From: Streptomyces broussonetiae
GTDB taxonomy: Bacteria > Actinomycetota > Actinomycetes > Streptomycetales > Streptomycetaceae
NCBI RefSeq assembly: GCF_009796285.1
Contig: NZ_CP047020.1
Span: forward strand, 7,626,001-7,690,000
Direction of reading: 5' to 3'
DNA length: 64,000 nucleotides
The notes below the pieces were generated by a model, which searched no databases, had not been told where the DNA came from, and saw nothing but the letters and a program-made list of their open reading frames with translations. Positions 9,238 to 17,273 of this stretch are shown piece after piece; position 1 is the stretch's first letter, and every line of letters begins with the position of its first letter. The translations under genes were made by a program, and so were the position numbers.

Positions 9238-9804
9238 ATGCTCCGACGCAGTCACCCCAGCGCCGGGCGCCGTGGGGTGACGGAAGAGGGCGAGCCGCAG
9301 GTAACTGCTGCGTTGCCTCGTGTCCCGGAATCGGTGTCCGATGCGCGCCGCCTGGTGCGCCACACCCTGGCGGACTGGCGGCTGTCGGTCCTGGCGGACG
9401 TTGCCGAACTCGTAGTCTCCGAGCTTAGTTCGAATGCCGTTGAGCACGCCAGACTCGACACGTTCCGGGTGACGGTGCAGCGTGGCACCGGTGACCGTGT
9501 ACGCGTGGCCGTGACGGACAAGAGCACCGTCCTGCCGGTGGTGCGTCCGCTGGACGACAAGGCCGAGGGCGGCCGGGGCTTGGCTCTGGTCGACGCCGTC
9601 TCCTGCAAGTGGGGCACGGATCGACTGGGCTGGGGCAAGCGCGTGTGGGCAGATCTGGAGCCGCCTGCGCCCGACGACCTGACCTCACCTGGCAGCATCC
9701 CCACATACCCCACGGTCAGGGCGTACGCACTGTACGGGCTGATGCTGATAGTGGTCGCGCTCGGCGGCCTGATCGCTCTGGCCGTCGCTTTCGACACGCG
9801 GTGA
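9238..9804 (+). CDS. HATPase (SpoIIAB/RsbW-like) regulatory protein with C-terminal membrane segment
   Basis: 188 residues from the ATG at 9238, with GGTGGG seven bases upstream. The GHKL ATPase motifs are clear: N box AELVVSELSSNAVEHA, a G1-like DKSTVLP and a G2-like GGRGLALVDAVS. This is the single-domain anti-sigma-factor kinase type abundant in Streptomyces. Unusually, a hydrophobic helix (about residues 162-182, YGLMLIVVALGGLIALAVAF) follows the ATPase and may tether the protein to the membrane. It overlaps the next gene by GTGA. The partner sigma factor is not present in the window. Confidence 0.75.
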   Translation: MLRRSHPSAGRRGVTEEGEPQVTAALPRVPESVSDARRLVRHTLADWRLSVLADVAELVVSELSSNAVEHARLDTFRVTVQRGTGDRVRVAVTDKSTVLPVVRPLDDKAEGGRGLALVDAVSCKWGTDRLGWGKRVWADLEPPAPDDLTSPGSIPTYPTVRAYALYGLMLIVVALGGLIALAVAFDTR

Positions 9805-10247
9805 GTGCGGACTGGGTCATCGGCGCGTGCTGGCGCTGCGACGACACCGACGTGCCGGTCGTGTGGGTCGGCCCCGCTACATCGTGCGGTCAGCATGCTC
9901 CGGTCTACCTGTGCGAGGACTGCCTGATCGCGCTCGAACGGCGCATCCTTACCCACTTCCTGGAAGACCAGCCCGGGCCACCGCTGGCCACCACCATTGC
10001 CCCCGCCCACACTGTCCCGCCTATGAGGTTCCCTATGGAGCACCTTCCGACCGGCTGGCCGCCCGTACAGCGCGTGTCCATCGAACTGGGGCTGTTCGGC
10101 CTGCGCGCGCAGGCCGACGGCCGCACCGGCCGGGAGGCTTGGCGCATCATCAGTGAACGCCACCCCCGCGTGGCACTGGCAGCCGCGGGAACGTCGGCGC
10201 TGATGTTCGCCTGTCTCGTCGTGATTGCGGTGCGCTTGGCGGCCTGA
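9801..10247 (+). CDS. Cys-rich protein with C-terminal membrane anchor
   Basis: 148 residues, GTG start coupled to the HATPase stop. The N-terminal ~45 residues carry three cysteine elements (CWRC, SCGQH, CEDC), suggesting a small zinc-ribbon-like module. A central region follows, then a single hydrophobic helix near the end (about 124-144). No family is recognised. Being the last gene of the 8694-10247 trio, it may form a membrane-associated signalling unit with the HATPase, which is inference. Confidence 0.6.
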   Translation: MSADWVIGACWRCDDTDVPVVWVGPATSCGQHAPVYLCEDCLIALERRILTHFLEDQPGPPLATTIAPAHTVPPMRFPMEHLPTGWPPVQRVSIELGLFGLRAQADGRTGREAWRIISERHPRVALAAAGTSALMFACLVVIAVRLAA

Positions 10248-10601
10248 CCGACCCAGACACCTGTCTCCGGCCGGTCGTGGCGGCACAGTTGTCTCCCCAC
10301 CGCCCGACCGCCGCACCCATCGCAGCCTCGCGACCGGAACAGGCCACACATCCCGGCTGCGCCTTCCGGGGGCAGCGATGGCAGCACGGGACGAGGCGGG
10401 TCCCGACCCGACCTGTCTGGGCCTATCTTCCCCAGGCTTTAAACGCCAGCCACGTGCTGGCTCCATGACCCGCGCCCCCGGCCGCGGGCTGCCTCGGACG
10501 ACCCACCGACCCCTCTCTCCTCGCAACCCCGTCGGGGAGGGGGCCTGCTCTCCGACTGGAGCGCGGGCCCGCACGGATAGACGCAGCCATAGGAGGCGTC
10601 C
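10248..10601. other. Intergenic region before the kinase cassette
   Basis: About 350 bases with no convincing gene on either strand. The last 30 bases contain the AGGAGG ribosome site for the 10602 gene (10591-10596). A short CCCC-GTC-GGGG hairpin lies around 10530. A promoter for the downstream cassette is expected here but no clear -35/-10 pair was identified. Confidence 0.4.
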
Positions 10602-11822
10602 GTGACCATGAACACCGTTGCCGCTTCGTCCCATCGCCTGGCGCAGCCCAGCGTCGCGGACGTCTTCGTGCATGAGGCCGCGCGGATCCACCGGGCCGCC
10701 GCCGCGATATGGCCCAGCGAGCCTGTATGCCTGGAGCGGCACATCCCCAGCGTCACTGGCTACGTGCATCGCGCCCGCGTCGGCGAGCGCAGGCTGTACG
10801 CGAAGACGTCGCTGCTCGGTGTCTCCTTGGTGTCGCTGCTGCGCGGTGTGCGTGGTCCCTGGCACGAAGTGCTGCGAGCGCAGCGAGCGTACGGGGAACG
10901 GCCGGACGGGCTGATCCAGCGCGAGGCCGCACAGTTGCGGCTTCTAGCCGAGCTGGGCGGCCCGAGGGTTTGCCGGCTGGTGGGGTTGAGCAGTGGCGTG
11001 ATCTTTACGGAACCAGTGCCTGGCCCGACGTTGGGGGAGCTGCTTGTGGAACAGCCGGGCGACACCGTCGTCCTGCTGGACCGTATCTTCGCCGAGCTGC
11101 GACCGCTGCACCGAGCAGGTGCTGCCCGCCGACTTGCGACCTCCGGCGTGATCGAGGAACGCAGCATCGCCAGCACGTTCCTCCGCAAGTTCAACGGCTT
11201 GTCCGGGACGCTCTACGCGGACCGGCTCGGTTCGGAGCGATGCGAGTCGGAGCAGCGACAGGAGGTTGTGAGGCTGGTGCACCGTGCGGTGAGTCGTCTG
11301 GGGCGGCTGCGCATGCGCCTGCCTTCAGCTGGTGGTACGTCCCTCGCCTACGGGGACCTCAAGCCCGATCACGTGGTGTTCCCCGGTGGTGCCGATGGGC
11401 GCCCCGTGTTTCTCGACCCGGGGCTGCTGCGCGCGAGCCGCACGGTGGACATCGCGAAGCTGGTCAGCCGTACGGTGCTGGCCCTCGCCGCCTGGCGGCC
11501 GGGAGCACCGGTCGCGGGCCGAGTGCTTCAGGGGCTGGACGCCTTCGTGGAATCTCAGGTCCCGATGCTGTCCGGCAGGGAACGGCACCTCTGGCTGCGC
11601 AACCTGCTGGTGCTGTGGCTGATGGACACGGTGAACATCCTGACCACGTACCTGTCCGCGCCGGTGGCGCTGCCTCTGCCTCCCGTCGGAGCGGCGCTGG
11701 TCGATCGCGCTGTGCCGGTCTTCTCGATGGTGGAGTCGGCAAGCGCGGACCTGGAGACGGAATCAGCACTACGCGACACGTGGAATCGCGCTTTGGACGG
11801 TGCCCAGGCGGTGGCGTCATGA
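10602..11822 (+). CDS. Phosphotransferase (APH/choline-kinase-like) family protein
   Basis: 406 residues, GTG start with AGGAGG five bases upstream. The kinase-fold signature is SLAYGDLKPDHVVF (a Brenner-type H/Y-G-D-x-x-x-x-N loop, with Tyr for His and His for Asn), followed by PVFLDPGLL where a DxD/DxG metal-binding segment is expected. N-terminally, VTGYVHRARVGERRLYAKTSLLG resembles the glycine-rich/lysine strands. The altered catalytic loop could mean an unusual small-molecule kinase or a degenerate one. It is the first gene of a coupled cassette (ATGA overlap) with a dehydrogenase-like gene and an HprK-like gene, consistent with a shared metabolic or natural-product pathway. Confidence 0.65.
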   Translation: MTMNTVAASSHRLAQPSVADVFVHEAARIHRAAAAIWPSEPVCLERHIPSVTGYVHRARVGERRLYAKTSLLGVSLVSLLRGVRGPWHEVLRAQRAYGERPDGLIQREAAQLRLLAELGGPRVCRLVGLSSGVIFTEPVPGPTLGELLVEQPGDTVVLLDRIFAELRPLHRAGAARRLATSGVIEERSIASTFLRKFNGLSGTLYADRLGSERCESEQRQEVVRLVHRAVSRLGRLRMRLPSAGGTSLAYGDLKPDHVVFPGGADGRPVFLDPGLLRASRTVDIAKLVSRTVLALAAWRPGAPVAGRVLQGLDAFVESQVPMLSGRERHLWLRNLLVLWLMDTVNILTTYLSAPVALPLPPVGAALVDRAVPVFSMVESASADLETESALRDTWNRALDGAQAVAS

Positions 11823-12744
11823 CACCACAGGGCGTATGCGTCGGCATGGTCGGTGCAGGGGCGGTCGGCCAAGCCGTCGGCACGGCGCTGATGTCCACCG
11901 GACTCTGCGGACGGCTCCTCATCGCCTCCCGTACGGTCGAACAGGCCGCCGCGCTGGTGGCCGACCTGGACGACATGAGGACCGTCATGGGTTCGACTGT
12001 CGTCGCCTACGCCGTCGAGGTACCCCGGTTGTGGGACTGCGACGCGGTGGTGATCGCCGCTCGGGCCCAGTTCACCAACACCCGCAGCAGTGAGGTCCGT
12101 ATGGGCGGTGCCCAGGTGAACGCGGCTGTGGTCGCGGGCCGGCGCGCAAGTTGAGCCACTACCCGGGCACGGTCCTGATGGTCACCAATCCGGTGGATCT
12201 GATGACGCGGCTGTTCGCCGAGCAGTCCGGGTGCCCTCGCGTCTTCGGGATCGGCTCCAACCTCGACACAGCCCGCTACCGGCACACCCTCGCCCGGCTC
12301 ATATGCGTGCCGGTGGATGCTGTCCGCGGCCATGTCATCGGCGAGCACGGCGACAACGCCGTGGTGTGTGCATCCTCCACCACGGTCCACGGCAGGCCCG
12401 TCATTGTGCCGGTCGAGCGGATCCGGGAGGAGATCACGCTGCGGCCGGGCCGGATCAGTGCGGGTATCGGCCGTACCCGGTCCGGGCCTGCCGGTGCCGT
12501 GGTGTCTGCGCTGCGCCTGGCCCTCGGTCTCGACGACGGACTGACCGAGCTGTCGACGCTGTACCGGGGCGGCTGCCTCGGTGTCCCGCTCCGGTTCTTC
12601 GCCGGCCTGCCGCAGCCATGCATGCCGTCACTGGACGAGGCCGAGCAGCGGCAGCTGCTCCTCGCCCGCGACAAACTCCGCACCGCCTACCAGGCCGTGC
12701 GCGAGGTCCTGTCCCATCCCTCTGTGTCAGTGAGGAACCCATGA
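11819..12744 (+). pseudogene. Lactate/malate dehydrogenase-like gene with a frameshift
   Basis: Two adjacent frames together give one LDH/MDH-like protein of about 307 residues. The first (11819-12154) carries the Rossmann motif GMVGAGAVGQAVGTAL and DAVVIAARA, then stops at 12152. The second continues from about 12140 with KLSHYPGTVLMVTNPVDLMTRL, the active-site block HVIGEHGDNAVVCAS and a normal C-terminus. The change of frame at about 12139, in a GGCCGGCGCG run, is equivalent to a one-base deletion. It may be a real mutation or a sequencing error in GC-rich DNA. It overlaps the kinase gene upstream (ATGA) and the HprK-like gene downstream (ATGA), so the operon structure is otherwise intact. 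Confidence 0.75.
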
Positions 12745-13877
12745 CCAGCTACGCCACCCGCCTGCAGGCCGCCGAAGCAGGTGTGACTGTCCTGTCCGCC
12801 GACAAAGACGTCACTGATTGGTCCACCCGCTACTTCGGGCCGTGGTGGAATGCGGCCGACGCGAAGCCCGAGAGTGTCTGCGCAGGGCCGCTTGTCATCG
12901 CCGTGGTGGACGAAGACGCGTACGGGGAGACATCTCTGGCAGTGACGCAGGCCCCGCATACGAGCACCACCTACGCCAAGGCTCAGACCCTGGTGGCCCG
13001 CAACGACGCCTCGGGTGTCATCAGGGCTGCATCCCCCGGGGAGTTGCTGGCCTACCGGTCCGAGCCCGCCTCGGGGAAGCTGACGGTCTACGGCTGCGAC
13101 ACCCAGACGGTGGCCACGGCCACCGCCCGCCTGGCCCGGGAAATGGTGCGGGGCGTGCTGCTGCGGGCTGGCTGGGCCGTGCTGCACGCCTATGCGGTCG
13201 TCCAGGACGGCCGCGTGGCACTGACGTTCGGCAAGAAGGGCGCCGGCAAGACCACCACCGCCCTGGCGCTCGCGGCACGACACAGGTGGGGGCTGCTGGC
13301 CAACGACCGCGTGTTCGTCCGTCCCAACGACCGGGACGCAGTGGACGTCCTTGCGTGGCCGTCGGCCGCCGCCATCGGCCTCGGCCTGCTCGACGCCCTC
13401 GACTGGTTCGAGACCGTGCGGGAACGGCTGCACGGCGGCGAGAGCCTTCATCCCACCCAGGACCCGCGCGTGACGCAAGCGCTCCTCGCGGGTTCCCGGA
13501 CGCCACTGTGGGAGAACGGAAAAGAGCTCAAGGTTCAGGTCTTCCCGGACCAGTTCGGCCGCTGGTTCAGCGTTCCGCTTGCCACCGGCGGCGAGGCGGC
13601 GGCTCTCCTCTTCCCACACGTACTGGCAGGAGCGACTCCCACCGAGAAGGGAGCCGCTCGAGGCCTGGACGAAAGCGACTTCATGAACGGGACGACCGAA
13701 GACCGCTACCCCGACATCCTCGACCTGACCATGGTCGACAGCGGAGGCAGTGAGGAGTCCCGGCACGAGGTCGCACACCGGCTGGCGGCACTGCCGCACC
13801 ACACCATGGCTCTCGGGCACGACGTCACCGCCAACGCGGACTTCCTGGCCAAGCTCCTCGACCTGCAGACGTTCTGA
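12741..13877 (+). CDS. HPr-kinase-like P-loop protein
   Basis: 378 residues, ATG overlapping the previous stop by four bases. A P-loop FGKKGAGKTTTALALA (about residues 163-178) follows LLRAGWAVLHAYAVVQDGRVAL. That order is the one seen in HprK/PEP-carboxykinase-like kinases ('xxxLHASAVxxxGxxxLFxGxSGAGKST'). LLANDRVFVRP downstream fits the Walker-B-like 'L(I/L)SDD' strand. The N-terminal ~140 residues are a poorly conserved domain. Proteins of this type occur in RiPP and sugar-modifying clusters. Here the partners are a kinase-like protein and a dehydrogenase-like protein. The substrate is unknown. Confidence 0.65.
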   Translation: MTSYATRLQAAEAGVTVLSADKDVTDWSTRYFGPWWNAADAKPESVCAGPLVIAVVDEDAYGETSLAVTQAPHTSTTYAKAQTLVARNDASGVIRAASPGELLAYRSEPASGKLTVYGCDTQTVATATARLAREMVRGVLLRAGWAVLHAYAVVQDGRVALTFGKKGAGKTTTALALAARHRWGLLANDRVFVRPNDRDAVDVLAWPSAAAIGLGLLDALDWFETVRERLHGGESLHPTQDPRVTQALLAGSRTPLWENGKELKVQVFPDQFGRWFSVPLATGGEAAALLFPHVLAGATPTEKGAARGLDESDFMNGTTEDRYPDILDLTMVDSGGSEESRHEVAHRLAALPHHTMALGHDVTANADFLAKLLDLQTF

Positions 13878-13896
13878 ACCCACCCCGCGCTCGCCA

Positions 13897-13931
13897 CGCT
13901 GTCCCGGTCATGGACAAAGGCCGGGACAGCG
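13897..13931 (+). terminator. Hairpin after the kinase/LDH/HprK cassette
   Basis: An 11-bp perfect stem, CGCTGTCCCGG at 13897-13907 pairing with 13921-13931, with a 13-base loop, starts 19 bases after the HprK-like stop. There is no T-run, which is normal for many Streptomyces terminators. Confidence 0.5.
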
Positions 13932-13999
13932 CTGATCACGGCCATCTGTCACCAAAAGACGGGCTCTCCTGGACATGCTGTGGAGAGGCATGCTGCCCG

Positions 14000-14053
14000 G
14001 GCTTACTCATGAATTTCGGGTAGTAAGCCGGGGGTACTCATGGGATTTCCGGG
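14000..14053. repeat. Short inverted and direct repeats upstream of the 14174 gene
   Basis: GGCTTACT (14000-14007) is inverted as AGTAAGCC (14022-14029). The segment TACTCATGAATTTCGGG is followed about 30 bases later by the near-copy TACTCATGGGATTTCCGGG. The spot is the presumed promoter region of the small membrane protein/HATPase pair, so an operator or RNA structure is possible. No regulator is known. Confidence 0.3.
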
Positions 14054-14173
14054 CCCACGGAATTGGGGCGTGGCCAAAGTACTCGAAAGACCTGGTCAGA
14101 GGGGCCTTCCGCTCTTCGGAAGCCCACGGTGTGGTGGTCGCGACACAGACGCGATCACTGGGAGGTTCTTGCC

Positions 14174-14332
14174 GTGGCGCCGATTCTATTCACCGCTGTG
14201 CTGCTACTGCCGTTTGTGACGGCGGCCGGCCCGTTCGCAGTGCGAGAGGCACGCAACTGCGCACGCCCGGGACGTGGCCGTCATCGCCGTGTCGTGCGCG
14301 GGCGTCACGCCGCCCGGGGAGAACTGCGATGA
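14174..14332 (+). CDS. Small hydrophobic protein coupled to a HATPase gene
   Basis: 52 residues from the GTG at 14174, with GGGAGG nine bases upstream. It has a hydrophobic N-terminus (ILFTAVLLLPFVTAAG) followed by an Arg-rich tail. Its stop overlaps the ATG of the HATPase (ATGA), which supports it as a real translated gene. The function is unknown. It could be a leader or small membrane partner. Confidence 0.45.
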   Translation: MAPILFTAVLLLPFVTAAGPFAVREARNCARPGRGRHRRVVRGRHAARGELR

Positions 14333-14823
14333 CCGCACACGACGCCTTGGGCGCCCCCGCGTGCGTTCTGTTGCGCTGGACGAGTTGCACCCCCGACGCC
14401 GCAGCCCAGGCACGTGCCACCCTGCGGTGTGCCCTCGCTGAACTCGGCTACGGCGGCGAGGTGATCAGCAATGCGGTGCTGGCTGTCTCGGAGTTCGTCA
14501 CCAACGCCATCACACATGCGGTCGGACCGTACGAGATGCGCTTGCGCCACACCTCGGCAGGGATCATCTGCGAAGTCGAGGACCGTGACCCGCGTATCCC
14601 GGAGGTTCCCGCATTCCCTGCCACGGCGCCGTACACCCCTGTCGAGGAGAACCGCGGGGGCGGCTTGGAAGCGCTGTGCACGTTGTTGTCCGAGCATGGG
14701 CGGGGCCTGCACATCGTTCATGAACTCACCGGCGGTGCCTGGGGTTTCAGGGGGCGGAAGAGGGTTAAGACGGCATGGTTCGCGGTCTCGGTCGCTTCCG
14801 GTGGCCGGGGCAAAGGTTCGTAG
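14329..14823 (+). CDS. HATPase (SpoIIAB/RsbW-like) regulatory protein
   Basis: 164 residues, ATG with GGGGAGA seven bases upstream. The single GHKL domain shows N box LAVSEFVTNAITHA, a G1-like EVEDRDPRIP, and G2 EHGRGLHIVHELTGGAWG. It fits the large Streptomyces family of stand-alone anti-sigma-type ATPases that phosphorylate anti-sigma antagonists. No membrane segment is present, unlike the relative at 9238. It is followed by a strong hairpin at 14891. Confidence 0.8.
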   Translation: MTAHDALGAPACVLLRWTSCTPDAAAQARATLRCALAELGYGGEVISNAVLAVSEFVTNAITHAVGPYEMRLRHTSAGIICEVEDRDPRIPEVPAFPATAPYTPVEENRGGGLEALCTLLSEHGRGLHIVHELTGGAWGFRGRKRVKTAWFAVSVASGGRGKGS

Positions 14824-14890
14824 TGCTCTGGCCTTCGGTCAAGAATTTGGGCGGGGACGACTTATCGGCCTTGCGGATGAGCCTTTGAAA

Positions 14891-14931
14891 GTGGTGCTCG
14901 TCGCTCATTCGAGCGACGAGCACCACTTTTT
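14891..14931. terminator. Strong intrinsic terminator, probably bidirectional
   Basis: A perfect 16-bp stem (14891-14906 with 14911-14926), four-base loop ATTC, then five T. AAA precedes the left arm and pairs with the T-run, so it can act on both strands. It separates the HATPase gene from the pilus operon. Confidence 0.9.
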
Positions 14932-15098
14932 GGTGAGGAAGCCGGTTAGCAAGGTGAAGCGTCTCGTAAGTAACGGGTCGAAACGGGCGTGGAATTCACC
15001 CTCCTGTCATGGTTGGTCGGTGCGACACCGGGTATCTCCAGTCGCATCTGATCACCGACGGTCCTCGTCCGGGTGTAGAAGGCGACGAAAGGTGGGGG

Positions 15099-15644
15099 AT
15101 GTCGAAGACGCAGCGGAAGATCAGGGTGGTTCTGGCGAGGGCGGCTGCTGTGGTCATGGGGCTACTACTGGCTGGCTGTGCGCACAGCTCGTCAGACGCT
15201 CGATCGTTACCCGGGGGAGTATCTGACGCGTCGGCGTCTCGGACATCAGCACCCGAGCACGCGGATGCACTCGCCGCGTACAGAGCCATGTGGCATGACC
15301 TGGCGGTGGCATCGAGAACCTCGGACGCTTCTTCTCCGTTGCTCGACGACCATGCGCGCGGAGGCGCGCTGGAGCTTCTGAAGTACGGGCTCTCGAAGTC
15401 CAAGAAGGAACGGGTGGTCAGTAAAGGGGCACCCCGAGTGGATCCCCAAGTGGTGTCAGCCACCGACCAGAAGGTTGTGCTCGTCGACTGCGTGGATGAC
15501 CGGAACTGGCTGCAGTACAAGCTGAATGGTGAGTTGAAGAACGACGTCCCCGGCGGGCACTACAGGACTGACGCCACTGTCCGGCGCAACAACGGGTTCT
15601 GGAAGGTTACGGACCTCTATATGCACGAGGCCGGATCGTGTTGA
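15099..15644 (+). CDS. Lipoprotein, first gene of the Tad pilus operon
   Basis: 181 residues from the ATG at 15099, preceded by GGTGGGGG. A signal peptide ends in the lipobox LLAGC (Cys27). The mature part is an alpha/beta domain with HADALAAYRAMWHDLAVASRTSD and a C-terminal RTDATVRRNNGFWKVTDLYM resembling NTF2-like stress/pilus lipoproteins. Codon 37 is TTA (15207-15209), a rare leucine codon that in Streptomyces depends on the bldA tRNA. Lipoproteins of this kind commonly open Streptomyces tad operons. The exact role is unknown. Confidence 0.75.
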   Translation: MSKTQRKIRVVLARAAAVVMGLLLAGCAHSSSDARSLPGGVSDASASRTSAPEHADALAAYRAMWHDLAVASRTSDASSPLLDDHARGGALELLKYGLSKSKKERVVSKGAPRVDPQVVSATDQKVVLVDCVDDRNWLQYKLNGELKNDVPGGHYRTDATVRRNNGFWKVTDLYMHEAGSC

Positions 15645-16489
15645 TCCGTGGCTGCGTGACTGCAGGGACCGCGGCTGTCGGCGCCTTGGCCCTTCTCGCG
15701 GTGGCGCCTTGCACCCCGGCCCAAGCGGACGGAAACGGCTTGCACTTCGCTGGAGTTGCATGTGGCTCGGGTGCCTGCGATGTGGAGGCGAAGAGCATCA
15801 CCAGGAGCCCGGGCAGTTCGGGGAAGAGAACGCCAGCGCCTCGTGGAGGGATGCCCAGGTCGGGCGGCGCTGACGCAGTGCCGAAAGGGCCGCCGACCAT
15901 CACGTCGAGCGGTTGGGAGTATGACCTGGGCGGCGGCATGGGGATCTTGCCGCGCTTCGACCCCGTGAAGAAGGACGAGCCGAAGTCGGGCGTCGGCGGA
16001 CGGCAGGTTCCCGTTGAGGTTGTCGTCCAGCAGGCGGTGAAGCGGCTGAAGTTGCCGAAGCCGGTGATCCACACGAGTCCGGACGAGGACTTCGTGCAGG
16101 TGGTTCATGTGCCGACCTGGATGTGGGTGGAGCACTCGACGTGGGGGCCGGTGTCCGCATCGGCCGCTGTGGAGGGTACGCAGGTGACGGCGACGGCCCG
16201 GCCGCGGCAGGCGGTGTGGTCGATGGGCGATGGCGGTCAGGTGGTGTGCCGAGGGCCGGGGACGCCGTACTCGGACGCTTACAGCCCCAAGGCGTCGTCG
16301 CCGGACTGTGGTTACACCTATCGGCGGGCGTCGCTGTCCGTGCCGGGGCGGGCGTACACGGTGTCGGTGCAGGTGGCCTGGGATGTCGAGTGGCACGGGG
16401 CTGGGCGGACCGGGGTGGTGCCGGGGCTGGTGATGTCGGCTGAGCGGCGGCTGGTGGTGGACGAGGTGCAGGCCGTTGTCACGCGCTGA
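15638..16489 (+). CDS. Secreted protein of the Tad pilus operon
   Basis: 283 residues from the GTG at 15638, overlapping the lipoprotein stop (TTG at 15641 is also possible). It has a signal peptide with a hydrophobic core AAVGALALLAVAP and an APAQA-type cleavage region (CTPAQADG). The mature protein contains a low-complexity stretch, then HTSPDEDFVQVVHVPTWMWVE and paired cysteines (VVCRGPG, DCGYTY). Similar proteins sit in Streptomyces tad loci and are presumed cell-envelope accessories. No enzyme motif is visible. Confidence 0.7.
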   Translation: MLIRGCVTAGTAAVGALALLAVAPCTPAQADGNGLHFAGVACGSGACDVEAKSITRSPGSSGKRTPAPRGGMPRSGGADAVPKGPPTITSSGWEYDLGGGMGILPRFDPVKKDEPKSGVGGRQVPVEVVVQQAVKRLKLPKPVIHTSPDEDFVQVVHVPTWMWVEHSTWGPVSASAAVEGTQVTATARPRQAVWSMGDGGQVVCRGPGTPYSDAYSPKASSPDCGYTYRRASLSVPGRAYTVSVQVAWDVEWHGAGRTGVVPGLVMSAERRLVVDEVQAVVTR

Positions 16490-16565
16490 CGACGTGTGGT
16501 GAGTGCGCGGCCTGCCTCGGCGGGTCGACCTGGTGAATGTTGGATTTCTCCTGATCGCGAGGTGA

Positions 16566-17273
16566 ATGGTGGGTACCTCCATGTCTTCTTCGGCTCCGGC
16601 GGGCAGCGGATTGCGGGTGCCGGGAGCACGCGTGTCGAGCCCCGAGCGGCCGCCGGCGGTGACGGGCGCGCGGCGCCGCAGGGTGGGCTGGGTGTGGGCC
16701 GGGGTCGGGGCGGTGGTGGTCTCGGCGGTCGGCTTCGCGCTGGTCGCGCAGGCGGTGGGGGAGCGGGAGAAGGTTCTCGTGCTGGCCCGTGATGTGCCGG
16801 CCGGGCAGGTGTTGAAGCCGGGCGATCTGCGGGTGGGGGAGGTGGCGGCGGACGCGGGCGTGGTGCGTCTGGCGGACCGTGGCACGGTGCTGGGGCGGCA
16901 GGCGAAGGTGCCGTTGGTGGCGGGGTCGTTGCTGGCTCCCGGTCAGGTGGGCATGAGCGCTGTGTTCCCGCCGAGGGGGTTCTCGCAGGTGGCGCTTGCT
17001 GTGGAGTCGGGCGGTGCGCCGCCGGATCTTGCTCGTGGGGAGCGTGTCGCCGTCCTTCCCGGTCCAACCGCTGTTGGTGCGGGAGCGGCAGGCGACGACG
17101 AGACGGCGACCTCGACGGTGGCCGGGACAGTAACCGGGATGCGGGAGCCGGAGTCGGCGGGCGGGCCGCGCGTGGTCACCGTGCTGGTGGAGACCGGGGC
17201 GGCACGGCGGGCGGCGCAGCTGGAGCATCCGCGGGTCGTGGTGCTTCCCGCGGAGGGGGGTGAGGCGCCGTGA
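16566..17273 (+). CDS. CpaB-like protein with SAF domain
   Basis: 235 residues from the ATG at 16566 (ATG 16581 is an alternative). One TM helix (VGWVWAGVGAVVVSAVGFALVAQAV, about 39-63) is followed by a SAF/CpaB domain, VLVLARDVPAGQVLKPGDLRVGEV, and a Flp-pilus-assembly-like domain (FSQVALAVESGGAPPDLARGERVAVL). CpaB/RcpC proteins help Flp pilus assembly at the membrane. The stop overlaps the next start (GTGA). Confidence 0.8.
   Translation: MVGTSMSSSAPAGSGLRVPGARVSSPERPPAVTGARRRRVGWVWAGVGAVVVSAVGFALVAQAVGEREKVLVLARDVPAGQVLKPGDLRVGEVAADAGVVRLADRGTVLGRQAKVPLVAGSLLAPGQVGMSAVFPPRGFSQVALAVESGGAPPDLARGERVAVLPGPTAVGAGAAGDDETATSTVAGTVTGMREPESAGGPRVVTVLVETGAARRAAQLEHPRVVVLPAEGGEAP

Noticed and set aside
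12130..12160. Programmed frameshift in the LDH-like gene
   Set aside because: No slippery heptamer or clear downstream stimulatory structure at the junction, and LDH/MDH genes are not known to use one. A mutation or sequencing error is simpler.
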